64,000 nt of DNA from Gammaproteobacteria bacterium (GTDB lineage: Bacteria > Pseudomonadota > Gammaproteobacteria > Enterobacterales > Kangiellaceae), in contig JABXHY010000032.1 of the NCBI GenBank assembly GCA_013373375.1, positions 40,736 to 104,735 on the forward strand. Direction: 5' to 3'. Below the pieces are notes generated by a model that saw only the letters and a program-made list of their open reading frames with translations, did no database searches and was not told the origin of the DNA. Both the position numbers and the translations under genes were made by a program. Shown one piece after another: positions 29,312 through 38,145 of this stretch; within the stretch, counting starts at the first letter, position 1, and each line of letters starts with the position of its first letter.

Positions 29312-30724
29312 ATGAATAAGTGTACTCCAGCAATCTATCGATATTTTCTCACTGTAATAGGAGTTTTAGGGCTTATATCTTGTAGCTCTATCAATACAGT
29401 CGACCATACCAAGTTTCGCCCCCTCCCAGTGACTGTTTTAGTGACCAACACTAACCTGCTCAGTGAAAATGGAGACTCAATAATCGCTAATCAGAACATT
29501 CTTATTCGTAACGGCGTGATTGAAGAAATAAGTAGTACTCCAATTCGGGCTGATTTAGCATTAAAAGTTGATGGCAGAAACCGATATTTGATTCCTGGAT
29601 TGATTGACTCCCATGTCCACTTACAAGAGTCTGAAAACGATTTGCTTGTGTACCTCGCTCACGGCATTACTAGTGTACGAGAAATGTCGGGCAATGATGA
29701 CCATATTGAGTGGCGCGAAGAAATACGCAACGGACGTGCAGGTCCCTCAATTGAAATCTCATCGGAAAAGATATCGAGTAAATCTGGTCTATGGGGTTTT
29801 ATAAATGAAGTTTTCTGGCATCGAATTAATGTTTCGAGTGAATCGCAAGCCATTGATTTGATCGAAGATTTAAAAGCCGATGGTTATGACAACGTCAAAA
29901 TCGCTTCGGACATTAATAAACCTATGTATCTTGCGGTTACCAAAGCAGCCAATCAACAAGGTTTGCGCATTGTAGGACATATACCGAGCTCGATCAGTTT
30001 TGAAGACTTTATTAATAGTGGTCAAAAAGAAATAGCGCACATCGAGGAGATCGTTAAAACCCTCAATATCGAATTTGGTTACTTCACTACGTCAACAGGA
30101 GACTCGTTTCTTAATTTTGTGACACGGCGCAGTGATGAAATAGCTTCGGTATTGAAGAAACAACAAATAGCGGTCGGCACTACTCTTTGGTATATGCAAA
30201 GTATTCCTGAACAGGTGACTAACTTAAATGGGTTGATCGAGCAGCTGGATTTGTCGTACACAAACCCTGTTAGAGTAAAACAATGGATGCCTGAATCAAA
30301 CGAGTTTTCTAATAACCACGCCCACTTAAATAATTGGTGGCCAATATTTGTTAAAGCTAATGAAATTGTATTAACGGCGTTAATCAAACATGATGTCATC
30401 ATTTTAGCAGGCACTGATTCCATGGCATCACTCGTAGTTCCTGGACTGTCAATGCATCAAGAATTAGAAGCATTGGTAAATTCTGGCATGAGTCCTCAAC
30501 AAGCACTTAAAAGCGCCACTAGCATTCCTGCAAACTGGATGAGTAAAAGAACAGGAAAAATTGCAGTTGGCTACAGTGCCGATTTAGTTCTATTAAATGA
30601 AAACCCTTTAACTAATATATCAGCAACAAAAGATATCCGTGGCGTGATGCATCAAGGCAGATACTATGATCATAATCTGCTAAATAAAATGCTGGATAAC
30701 ATAAAGAAAGCCTACCATGAATAA
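29312..30724 (+). CDS. Amidohydrolase-family lipoprotein
   Basis: A 470-residue protein with a lipobox (LGLISC) near residue 24. It has an amidohydrolase fold with the metal-binding H-x-H at 101-103 (GLIDSHVHL), a candidate carbamylated Lys in DNVKIAS, His in IVGHIP and IAHIEE, and Asp in AGTDSM. The C-terminal composite domain ends with GKIAVGYSADLVLLNENP. Related enzymes act as imidazolonepropionase-like or prolidase-like hydrolases; the substrate cannot be read from sequence. It follows the broken AraC gene by 118 bp. Confidence 0.9.
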   Translation: MNKCTPAIYRYFLTVIGVLGLISCSSINTVDHTKFRPLPVTVLVTNTNLLSENGDSIIANQNILIRNGVIEEISSTPIRADLALKVDGRNRYLIPGLIDSHVHLQESENDLLVYLAHGITSVREMSGNDDHIEWREEIRNGRAGPSIEISSEKISSKSGLWGFINEVFWHRINVSSESQAIDLIEDLKADGYDNVKIASDINKPMYLAVTKAANQQGLRIVGHIPSSISFEDFINSGQKEIAHIEEIVKTLNIEFGYFTTSTGDSFLNFVTRRSDEIASVLKKQQIAVGTTLWYMQSIPEQVTNLNGLIEQLDLSYTNPVRVKQWMPESNEFSNNHAHLNNWWPIFVKANEIVLTALIKHDVIILAGTDSMASLVVPGLSMHQELEALVNSGMSPQQALKSATSIPANWMSKRTGKIAVGYSADLVLLNENPLTNISATKDIRGVMHQGRYYDHNLLNKMLDNIKKAYHE

Positions 30725-30738
30725 TTAATCGCCTATAA

Positions 30739-30813
30739 GGCATTAGAACGCTAGAGCTAAATTCGTTGTGACTAAATTCGCTGTAACTAAAACCGAACAC
30801 ATTGAGGCGATAA
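30739..30813. repeat. Imperfect 15-bp tandem repeat in a convergent gap
   Basis: Three units of about 15 bp beginning CTAAATTCG or CTAAAACCG lie between 30757 and 30800. They are framed by TCGCCT near 30730 and AGGCGA near 30808. They sit between the convergent amidohydrolase and lipoprotein genes and may be a relict terminator structure. Confidence 0.3.
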
Positions 30814-30817
30814 ACAA

Positions 30818-31384
30818 TTATTGACTAAACTCATGCAGCAACAGCGATTGAGTACTGGTGCGTGAGTTAGCTTTTAATGTTTCTTCGACCAGATAATCTT
30901 TGCCATTTATAGTTAGATCAATTTTGATATACAAATACCAATGGTCGTCATAAGGTATCGGCGAGCTTATCGATGAATTATATTGTGAATTACCTTGCAT
31001 CCAAAAATTATTCGAATAATCCTTCAACAGCTCTGTAAAGTCATCAGCAGGGAAACGATAACTAAACGATCGAATGGTAATGGTGTTGATATTGGGGTTT
31101 TTACCCGCTTTTTTTCCCGCTTCTCGAACGAAAACTTGAAAATAAACTGAGTTTGGTGATTCGATAGTTTTATACAGAAATGGAATGCTTGATGTGGTAC
31201 GAGCGAAACCTGACGGATAAGTTGAAATCGCCAACTCGCTTTTACCATCCAAGTTGATAACCAGTGGCTCATATTCATTAATAGTTACTTTTACGCAACC
31301 TTGTAACACAAACAAGGCTATAAAAAGTGGAATTATATCTTCTATCAATTTTGAGTTCTTTAGCACTTTCGAGCTCTTGAGCAT
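30818..31384 (-). CDS. Putative lipoprotein, unknown
   Basis: A protein of about 188 residues from the ATG at 31384; an upstream TTG at 31402 would add six residues. A charged N-terminus leads to a hydrophobic run ending in LFVLQGC, a plausible lipobox. The mature part is beta-rich with Tyr/Asn/Ser segments and no recognised domain. It is the last of three small minus-strand envelope genes (31.0-32.9 kb) that may be co-transcribed. Confidence 0.6.
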   Translation of the reverse strand: MLKSSKVLKNSKLIEDIIPLFIALFVLQGCVKVTINEYEPLVINLDGKSELAISTYPSGFARTTSSIPFLYKTIESPNSVYFQVFVREAGKKAGKNPNINTITIRSFSYRFPADDFTELLKDYSNNFWMQGNSQYNSSISSPIPYDDHWYLYIKIDLTINGKDYLVEETLKANSRTSTQSLLLHEFSQ

Positions 31385-31422
31385 TCTCAGAGATATTTTC
31401 AATAAATTTTGGCCATATAAAG

Positions 31423-31917
31423 CTAATTAAACCATTTTCTCAAAATTTCCTTATTGTCAGAAGGGTGAGAGAAAACACCTTCATATAAGGCTTTGGTAAA
31501 CACTGAAGCACTTTCAGCTTTGATGCCAGTTTCTGAAAAATTAATAATTTTTATATTTCCAACTAACTCAAAAGGTTTCGTGTTGTACATTTGGTAGAGT
31601 TCCATGGGTTCACTCATACCTTGTGTCCATGCCTTTATATAGTAAACATCCTGTTTTTCATTATTAGAAAGGGCAATAGCTCCCTCCCGAATGAATGTCC
31701 AACTATCCACTGATTTTGGTAAATCATTCAAAAATTGATTGGCAAGATCGACAGCTTCTTGTTGTGTATCAGCTTCAAATGCTTCAAGTTTACGAGAATT
31801 CCCTTCATAGTAAATCACAACAGGAACTAACAACTCGCCCTCAGGGAGATCATTACCAATAAGCACACCATGCGCTAATATCAAGCCAACTATTTTACCA
31901 AGTAATTCAGTCATCAT
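31423..31917 (-). CDS. Hypothetical protein
   Basis: A 164-residue protein with a short hydrophobic N-terminus (about 5-20) that is marginal as a signal peptide. The body is mixed alpha/beta with no family I recognise (YYIKAWTQGMSEPMELYQMYN). It lies between the TPR protein and the lipoprotein on the same strand with gaps of 62 and 38 bp. Reading frame, Shine-Dalgarno (AGG) and spacing support it as a real gene. Confidence 0.6.
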   Translation of the reverse strand: MMTELLGKIVGLILAHGVLIGNDLPEGELLVPVVIYYEGNSRKLEAFEADTQQEAVDLANQFLNDLPKSVDSWTFIREGAIALSNNEKQDVYYIKAWTQGMSEPMELYQMYNTKPFELVGNIKIINFSETGIKAESASVFTKALYEGVFSHPSDNKEILRKWFN

Positions 31918-31979
31918 TACCTATTCAACACCTAATAATTAATTTAAGAAATTTAACCTAAACCTATCGTTGATAAGTC

Positions 31980-32921
31980 TTACTCATTTTTCGTACAGTA
32001 CTTACTAATCCTCTCTTGCGCATAATCAGCACCTAATTCTCGTGCTTTACTCCAATCACCGCAGGCTTTTTTAATTTGTTTTAATTCAAGATACGTATTG
32101 CCCTTATTAAAGTAGGCTTTTTGGAGATTGCCTTTATCTGATTTTTTATTATTAATTACCGACAGATAATCTGCTATTGCGCCATCGAAGTCTTCATTTT
32201 CATCCTTTAAACTGCCACGATTCAATAACGCACTGATAAAATCAGGATTAAGCTCAATGGCTTTATCGTAATCGCGAAGCGCCGACTTCCAAGTGTACAG
32301 CTCATCTTTTACGACTGCTCTAGAATAATATGCACTAGCATCTTTATCATTTATTTCTATTAGATTCGACCAATTAATAATGGCGCCGCTGAGGTCACCG
32401 GTATTATACCGGTCGACACCTAAGTCAAAATAATAGTCAACTTTATCCACACTCAAGTCTGGAAACTTTTGATTCTTCACATCCATTGGCGCGCCATAAC
32501 CATCGAGTTTACAATCGAAACCATAACCACGTTTGTACATATCAAGGATCCAATACATCAAGTTATCTGATGTCACGGGAAATTCGTAGCTTATTCCATT
32601 TACCGCCCATATCTTATCGTCTTCTTTTCGAACTGATTCAATCGTATATTGATAATTATCTTTGATAAAAGTACTCAAACGATCAGCATTAATTTTGTCA
32701 TCACATAGAAAGTGAACATCAAATTTAAGTAGAGCATTTGGCTTAAGACCTTCCTTCTGCATTTTCAAGTAAACATCTTGAGCTCCGTCTAATTGAGCGC
32801 CAAACTCTTCAACAAACTCGTTCCAGGTGAAAAATGAATTATCATTTGGGCTTCCATTAGCGACTGTCATACCGAATAAAATCGCTGCAATCAAAATCCT
32901 TTGTTTAATATGAATTGTCAA
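31980..32921 (-). CDS. Secreted TPR-repeat protein
   Basis: A 313-residue protein with an N-terminal signal peptide (about 7-23, GMTVANG). The start codon is TTG with a GGGA sequence 7 nt upstream. The N-terminal ~150 residues are unrecognised. The C-terminal part has three to four tetratricopeptide repeats (about 160-305), with the typical AIINWSNLIEINDKDASAYY and ALRDYDKAIELNPDFISAL patterns. TPRs mediate protein-protein contacts; the partner is unknown. Confidence 0.85.
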   Translation of the reverse strand: MTIHIKQRILIAAILFGMTVANGSPNDNSFFTWNEFVEEFGAQLDGAQDVYLKMQKEGLKPNALLKFDVHFLCDDKINADRLSTFIKDNYQYTIESVRKEDDKIWAVNGISYEFPVTSDNLMYWILDMYKRGYGFDCKLDGYGAPMDVKNQKFPDLSVDKVDYYFDLGVDRYNTGDLSGAIINWSNLIEINDKDASAYYSRAVVKDELYTWKSALRDYDKAIELNPDFISALLNRGSLKDENEDFDGAIADYLSVINNKKSDKGNLQKAYFNKGNTYLELKQIKKACGDWSKARELGADYAQERISKYCTKNE

Positions 32922-32951
32922 AATAATTCCCGTTTTAATCGAAATTCGTTA

Positions 32952-33692
32952 CTAATGATAAAACATCCAGGTTGATGCCAACATATCATACAGCCCATGC
33001 GCAACAAGAGCTGCAATAATATTATTACGCCATAAATAAAGAAGACACATCAATAACCCACCAAAGAAACCCGTATCGAGTATTCCTATCCAACCTTGAT
33101 ACCCGTGAAGCAACGCAAATATTATCGTTACTAAGGCAACTGCCACTACTTTTCCAATAAATGTGTTTCGAAACAATTGGATCAAACTGAATAACAAGAA
33201 GCCTCTGAAAAACAATTCTTCGGCAAAGCCGCCGCCCAACCACGCGGTAACGTGAAATCCTATCAAACCGATTGGTTGCGTTCCCAATTGTTGAAGATTA
33301 GCGACGATATCTTCCCGCTCAAACCCACCTGTGTTCGGTATGATGATCAGAAATTGTAATAATGTCCAAGTAACGCCAAACAAGACTCCAATTCCTATAT
33401 CACTCAACCAATTGTTAGAAACCAACCCTAAATCGGCTTTTGATAATCGCAGTAACTTACTTGCTAGAAAGATAACTAATGCCGTAGTCACAGCGAAAAT
33501 AATCGCCGAGAACCCGTAGGTAACGCCTTGCATTTCCATTCCAAAAACAACGTTAGGAATAACTTGTGACAGTACAAGACCAATAAACCAAAGCAGTGAA
33601 ATAAGCGCTATACATCCAATCCACTTGCTGGTTGAATTAGTTTGAAAATGCGACACGCTATTAAGTGTTTGATAGGTAGCCTTATCCATCAA
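32952..33692 (-). CDS. CPBP-family intramembrane metalloprotease
   Basis: A 246-residue protein with about seven hydrophobic segments. It carries the CPBP (Abi/CAAX protease) motifs: EELFFRGFLLF (the E-E-x-x-x-R motif), a following F-x-x-x-H in FALLHGYQG, and ALVAHGLYDM. Members cleave or process membrane proteins and peptides. In bacteria, roles range from bacteriocin self-immunity to sigma-factor regulation. No bacteriocin gene is visible nearby. Confidence 0.88.
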   Translation of the reverse strand: MMDKATYQTLNSVSHFQTNSTSKWIGCIALISLLWFIGLVLSQVIPNVVFGMEMQGVTYGFSAIIFAVTTALVIFLASKLLRLSKADLGLVSNNWLSDIGIGVLFGVTWTLLQFLIIIPNTGGFEREDIVANLQQLGTQPIGLIGFHVTAWLGGGFAEELFFRGFLLFSLIQLFRNTFIGKVVAVALVTIIFALLHGYQGWIGILDTGFFGGLLMCLLYLWRNNIIAALVAHGLYDMLASTWMFYH

Positions 33693-33759
33693 TAGGTTCT
33701 CTTTTTTATTGTATTAATTCCGTCTTTACGTTTCGAGAGTAATAGGCATGCGAATCCCT

Positions 33760-33793
33760 AATTAATATAGAGAGTTAATATAGAGAATTAATG
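33760..33793. repeat. Short 13-bp tandem repeat
   Basis: About two and a half copies of TTAATATAGAGAR in the gap between the CPBP protease and the acetyltransferase. Its AT-richness and position suggest slippage in a non-coding spacer. Confidence 0.5.
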
Positions 33794-33803
33794 CCGAGTA
33801 TGA

Positions 33804-34370
33804 TTACCGTGAATTAGCGCCTGAAAAATCTGTTCTAATTAATCCATAACACTTCAAGTCATGATACTGCCCTTTCCAATACCCCGCTTGTCGACGAACA
33901 CCTTCTTCTACAAACCCAAGTTTTTTTAAGAGCTTTTCTGAAGCAATATTTCCTTTCACCGTGTCTGCTTGCACTCGATTTAATTTACCGCAAGGTAAAC
34001 CGCCCTTAAAGCCCTCTTGTAATATCGCTTCAACAGCTTCTGCAGCAAAACCTTGCCCCCAAAAACCTTTCATCAAGTCGTAACCTATAACTGCCGTTTG
34101 CATTTTAGGCATCCAGCTATTAAAACCACAAGTACCAATCAACTTGCCGTTGGTATCAAGGCGTATCGCCCATCTTATGCCTTGTTGCTCGGTAAACCGC
34201 TTGACGAGAAAAGCAATTAAATCACTTGCCTGAGTTGATGAAGAAAATACGTCTAAATCGTAGAACTCAACTACCTTATCGTCCGAGAATAACTTGTAGA
34301 TTGAGTCTGTATCATTTTCTGTCAGCTCATTGAGAACCAGTCTTTGAGTTTTAATAGTAGGAAAATTCAA
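33804..34370 (-). CDS. GNAT-family N-acetyltransferase (RimJ/RimL type)
   Basis: A 188-residue protein with GNAT features: the N-terminal TQRLVLNELTENDTDSIYKLF typical of Acetyltransf_3, the acetyl-CoA loop region GYDLMKGFWGQGFAAEA, and the C-terminal NIASEKLLKKLGFVEEG. Such enzymes acetylate ribosomal-protein N-termini or small molecules. The start codon is TTG. The substrate is not predictable. Confidence 0.9.
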   Translation of the reverse strand: MNFPTIKTQRLVLNELTENDTDSIYKLFSDDKVVEFYDLDVFSSSTQASDLIAFLVKRFTEQQGIRWAIRLDTNGKLIGTCGFNSWMPKMQTAVIGYDLMKGFWGQGFAAEAVEAILQEGFKGGLPCGKLNRVQADTVKGNIASEKLLKKLGFVEEGVRRQAGYWKGQYHDLKCYGLIRTDFSGANSR

Positions 34371-34447
34371 TCTCTCAGCCTTGTTTATTCAAAAAAACAT
34401 TTATTCAAATCCATTTATTCGGTACGAAACAAAAAGATCATTAAAAT

Positions 34448-34762
34448 TCATTTGGAAGCAAAGATAGTAGTGAGTGACACACACATTACGAAAATAAACC
34501 AAAACAAAAACAGGTGCTTATTGCTCTTTGTTTTTTGCTTAAACTCGCTTATTAATGAATCCCGATTAGCACCATCAGACTGGTTTACTGCGTAGTTTGC
34601 ACCACCATTGGTCTGAACAAAGCTTGAGGTCAACTTAGTGACAATTTTAGTGACGTCGTGCTCTGAAAGTTTCAATTCGGAAGCAATCGCGGAAGCCGGC
34701 TTTCCCTCGCTCGGCTGAACACTAAGGTAATCGTAAATTTTGGTTGCTTCTTCTAGTTTCAT
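34448..34762 (-). CDS. Small protein: winged-helix-like domain plus C-terminal membrane helix
   Basis: A 104-residue protein. The first ~60 residues form a probable winged-helix/MarR-like domain (KPASAIASELKLSEHDVTKIVTKL), followed by a Lys-rich segment and a C-terminal hydrophobic helix (about 82-101). This makes a tail-anchored, DNA-binding-like protein. I know no named family. It is transcribed with or beside the acetyltransferase, and a plus-strand ORF over the same DNA was discarded. Confidence 0.65.
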   Translation of the reverse strand: MKLEEATKIYDYLSVQPSEGKPASAIASELKLSEHDVTKIVTKLTSSFVQTNGGANYAVNQSDGANRDSLISEFKQKTKSNKHLFLFWFIFVMCVSLTTIFASK

Positions 34763-34847
34763 AAAAAAAATGCTAATCTCGCTTTAATTTATGTACAGTA
34801 ACCAATAATGAAGACATATTCAATTTTAATTAGTTTTTAACAAAACC

Positions 34848-35735
34848 TTATACAACCTGGGCTAGCAAAGGCTGACTGTCATTTGAACTCTCAATGCCGT
34901 CAAATATCGTTTGTTTTGAATTCGGTACTTTAATACCAAAATACTCGTCACATACGTTTTTGAATTTTGCGTCGGTATTGATGTTAAGCTTCAAAACTTT
35001 GTCTTCACTAGCCGTACGAGAAAACACCATAAGATCTTTAGTTAAACTATCACCTAGCAAAACAACAAGTCCGTCACTGGTAAAGATTGAGGCCATTATT
35101 GTCCCCTTCTCTTTACTCCTTTCTTGTTCGGTTCTAGCATAAGAAATAAAGTGGACATCCATCATTTTTACATCTTCAGACTCCAGGAATGTGTAGCATG
35201 TTTTCCATTGACCTTGCATCATTGCATTAAAAGAGTAAATACCATTATTCTTTTCTAACTGATACTTCATGTAATCTTGTTGGATATCATCGTTAACTTC
35301 TAATTTAATTGGCTCGATTAATCCGGCGATACCAAGACTAACATCAACTAAATAAGGTGTATTATCAATGACAACTTTAAGAATAACATGACTTTTTGCG
35401 GCCTCAGGATTCATTAAAACAACTCTGCCCTGCATAAGATGAACCTCGAACCCAATCTCTTTTAATGCTCTCATAAAAAGAATATTTGTATCGTAACAAC
35501 TACCACCCAAAGCCTGGGTTATCACTTTATCGTTGCTGTAGGATAGATGTTCATCGTCATTAACAAAAAGTCGAGGTTCGTAATCCCAGGCAATGACATC
35601 GAGTGAAGAAAATGGAATATTAAAAGCATGTGCGCGATGTAACGCTTTTAATGTCGATAGGTCAGGGTTAAGTCCTTTTAAGGGCACTGTTAATCCTAAA
35701 CTCTTACAATAGGTTTTTAATGAAAATGAAGTCAT
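34848..35735 (-). CDS. Arylamine N-acetyltransferase (NAT family)
   Basis: A 295-residue cytoplasmic enzyme. The Cys-His-Asp triad of NATs is recognisable: C80 in GGSCYDTN (usual form RGGxCxEx), His in AAKSHVILKV and Asp in YLVDVSLG. The N-terminal FNIPFSSLDV motif is also typical. It transfers acetyl groups from acetyl-CoA to arylamines, arylhydrazines or related natural-product precursors. The Asp in CYDTN replaces the usual Glu. Monocistronic. Confidence 0.9.
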   Translation of the reverse strand: MTSFSLKTYCKSLGLTVPLKGLNPDLSTLKALHRAHAFNIPFSSLDVIAWDYEPRLFVNDDEHLSYSNDKVITQALGGSCYDTNILFMRALKEIGFEVHLMQGRVVLMNPEAAKSHVILKVVIDNTPYLVDVSLGIAGLIEPIKLEVNDDIQQDYMKYQLEKNNGIYSFNAMMQGQWKTCYTFLESEDVKMMDVHFISYARTEQERSKEKGTIMASIFTSDGLVVLLGDSLTKDLMVFSRTASEDKVLKLNINTDAKFKNVCDEYFGIKVPNSKQTIFDGIESSNDSQPLLAQVV

Positions 35736-36452
35736 ACGAGAGTCTACAATTGGGTTAAAGGGTTTCTAATTCGTTTGTTTAATTAAGTAAAATATTTAAA
35801 TTAATCTGAGGAGTAAATTCACTAGATAAGGAAGTTATCTTCTTTAAAAGTCACCTATTTAAAATAGTAAACTGGGTGCAGCGTCAAACACTTAAATTGA
35901 AAACCGACATAAAGGCCAGGCACTCGATTAGCGCTATTCCATATACAACATATAGTTTGAATCTCAATAAACCGGATTAAGCTCAACACTAAAGCGAATG
36001 TTAAACGGCCATCATTTAAAGCAAACATCATTTCAAACAAGCGTCATTACGAACAAAAGTCATTACGAACAAAAGTCATTACGAACAAAAGTCATTACGA
36101 ACAAAAGTCATTACGAACAAGACAACTTACGATTCTACGAATTTATTCCTTTAATCAATACAAGTCAGATATCGAGTGGCGCGATATTAATCAGTTTTTA
36201 CCCCCCTGACTAGGGTAATATTTCCAAATTTTGACTCCTGCACGTTTTTTAAAGTGCTGATATTTTTGATATAAAAGAAACGACGTTCATTAATCGCAGC
36301 GCGTACCCTTTCATCAATAGTCAAAGGCCTCTTAATCACTCGATTTTAGTCTTAAAACTATCTATGCTAATGGTGCTAACAGCTTGAGTTCAATGAGCCC
36401 TGAGATTGGTAGCTTTGAAAATTCGTTCAAAACTAATCACTTCCGTTTTTAA
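35736..36452. other. 717-bp non-coding region with tandem repeat
   Basis: No supported ORF. It contains the 16-bp tandem array at 36011-36122 and a small inverted repeat ATATCG/CGATAT near 36170-36190. It should hold divergent promoters for the NAT gene and the binding-protein gene. The rest is AT-rich without recognisable structure. Confidence 0.6.
36011..36122. repeat. Tandem array of a 16-bp unit, five exact plus two degenerate copies
   Basis: The unit GTCATTACGAACAAAA starts at 36043, 36059, 36075, 36091 and 36107; the last copy ends AAGA. Two diverged copies beginning ATCATTT precede it in the same register (36011, 36027). There are no spacers, so this is not CRISPR. Candidate VNTR or multiple protein-binding site. 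Confidence 0.95.
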
Positions 36453-37778
36453 ATGATATTGAGTGTTATACGATATTTAATCCCCACTCTACTACTCCTT
36501 ATGAGTAGTGCAGCCTGTGCTGAATCTAAAGAAAAGCCAACCTTTACGCCCGACACAGTGGAGTCGATGTCCCTTGAAGAACTGCTGAAGGTTGTAGTTC
36601 CAGGCAATTATAATGGCAAAGGAATCTATCAGTCTCCTCAAAATCCCATAACTGAAGATACCATCAACTTTGCAGTACTGATGCCTCTTGGATATTTTCC
36701 AAATTATTCTGCCAGCATGTTTGCTGCTGCAGATTTAGCCGTAGAACGAATAAATGAATCGGGAGGCATTAATGGCAAGAAAGTCGCGATTATTCGTGCC
36801 GACATAACTCACTCAAGGCAATCCTCGGTTGAGTTTTCAAGGCTACTGGTAGAGAACTACAACGCGTCAGCTATTTTTGGACCAGGATCGACCGAAGCTG
36901 TAAGGGAAGTTATGGAAAATGTCAGCATTCCTTTCAAAATTCCGCTTGTTACTACATCGGCATCATCTATGAGCCTTCAGTCTATTGATCCTGACACCCT
37001 ATTCTGGCAGTTATCGGCTAACAATAAGCAGCAAGCCGAAGCGATGGTGAGGCTACTAAAGCAACAAGGACGATATAAACGAATAGCGCTAGTCAGTGGG
37101 CGAGGCATTTATGGACAAGAACTCTCTTACAGTATTCGAAACATGCTTCCAAACAGCAGCTTTCTAGAATTCTCACACAGCTCATTAATGACGCTTAATA
37201 TTAATAGTGTGCAAGACGATATTTCGAGAATAAAGCTATTTAAGCCTGATGCTATTATCTTCTCTATTCACAGTAATTTAATTGAGCCATACCTAAAAAC
37301 CTTTGAAAGCCATTGGAAAGAAAAACTCCCGACTTTAATCGCCGGTGATGTGTTGGTAAAACCACAACCTAATAAAAAGATAGCTTTTCCAAGAATAGCG
37401 CAATGTCTCAACTTAATCGTTACCGGAGACTCACTAAGCTCAAACTTTGAAAAAGAATTAAAGAAAAAACTAGACCTTAAAAACTTAGAGATCGAAACCG
37501 CGAGCCTATACGACTCAGTAATTCTCATGGCATTAGCGATTGAAAAACAATCTAATTCTGGCCGACCACTCAAACAAATAATGCATGAGATAACATCCGG
37601 TAATTCGCCATTTGATGGTTTAAATTTAAACAGTGCTCGAAAATCAAATAAAGGATTAAATTCTTTTCACTATATTGGTGCAAGTGGTCGTGTAAAGTTT
37701 GACGCAAACGGAGCAAATGACTTTGCAAAAATCAATATAGAAAAGTACTTGTATAACTCGAAATCTAAATGCCAATAA
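36453..37778 (+). CDS. Periplasmic binding protein, LivJ/branched-chain amino acid type (orphan)
   Basis: A 441-residue protein with a signal peptide (about 1-23, SAACAES). It has a type I periplasmic-binding fold of the ABC Leu/Ile/Val class: INFAVLMPL, AADLAVERINESGGINGKK, AIFGPGSTEAVREV, PLVTTSASS and YKRIALVSGRGIYGQE. Before that domain comes SLEELLKVVV, resembling the N-terminal motif common in TonB-dependent receptors and associated proteins. No ABC permease or ATPase is nearby, so it may act as a ligand sensor or with distant genes. Confidence 0.85.
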   Translation: MILSVIRYLIPTLLLLMSSAACAESKEKPTFTPDTVESMSLEELLKVVVPGNYNGKGIYQSPQNPITEDTINFAVLMPLGYFPNYSASMFAAADLAVERINESGGINGKKVAIIRADITHSRQSSVEFSRLLVENYNASAIFGPGSTEAVREVMENVSIPFKIPLVTTSASSMSLQSIDPDTLFWQLSANNKQQAEAMVRLLKQQGRYKRIALVSGRGIYGQELSYSIRNMLPNSSFLEFSHSSLMTLNINSVQDDISRIKLFKPDAIIFSIHSNLIEPYLKTFESHWKEKLPTLIAGDVLVKPQPNKKIAFPRIAQCLNLIVTGDSLSSNFEKELKKKLDLKNLEIETASLYDSVILMALAIEKQSNSGRPLKQIMHEITSGNSPFDGLNLNSARKSNKGLNSFHYIGASGRVKFDANGANDFAKINIEKYLYNSKSKCQ

Positions 37779-37835
37779 CATTATTCAATGTTTTGATTAA
37801 TAGGATTGCTCCTTTGCAGGTCAGTAATCGATAGA

Positions 37836-37973
37836 TTATCCAGTCTTAACAACATCAAAATATCCTTCTGTTTTTAACTTTAGGCCCACTTCGCTCACGA
37901 ATGAATTTCCTTCTAGCATCTCATCACTCGAGACATATTCGATTAGAGAATTTATGCCTAGTATTTGACACAT
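37836..37973 (-). CDS. Possible 45-residue ORF or gene remnant
   Basis: A small frame starting ATG at 37973 and ending TAA at 37836 encodes a protein-like sequence (CQILGINSLIEYVSSDEM). The frame is open a further nine codons upstream (LVKPQEVVS) until a TAA, which suggests the tail of an older, longer gene. I recognise no family. It is the only structured content of the 316-bp gap 37779-38094. Confidence 0.3.
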   Translation of the reverse strand: MCQILGINSLIEYVSSDEMLEGNSFVSEVGLKLKTEGYFDVVKTG

Positions 37974-38145
37974 AGAGACAACCTCTTGTGGTTTGACCAG
38001 TTATAAGGTGTTAGTGAGATCTCAATATTCCCAAATAAAAGAAATCTCATTAACCGAATAATTAAAACAAACATCGGTATATCGAAGTTGTTCAATGAAC
38101 AACACAAACGTTAAATCACAAATCACTGAGAGAGATAAACTTAAT

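Noticed and set aside
34344..34595. Plus-strand 83-residue ORF
   Set aside because: Antisense to the better-supported winged-helix gene and overlapping the acetyltransferase start.
36011..36122. CRISPR array or plasmid iterons
   Set aside because: Units are directly adjacent without spacers, and there is no cas or rep gene nearby.
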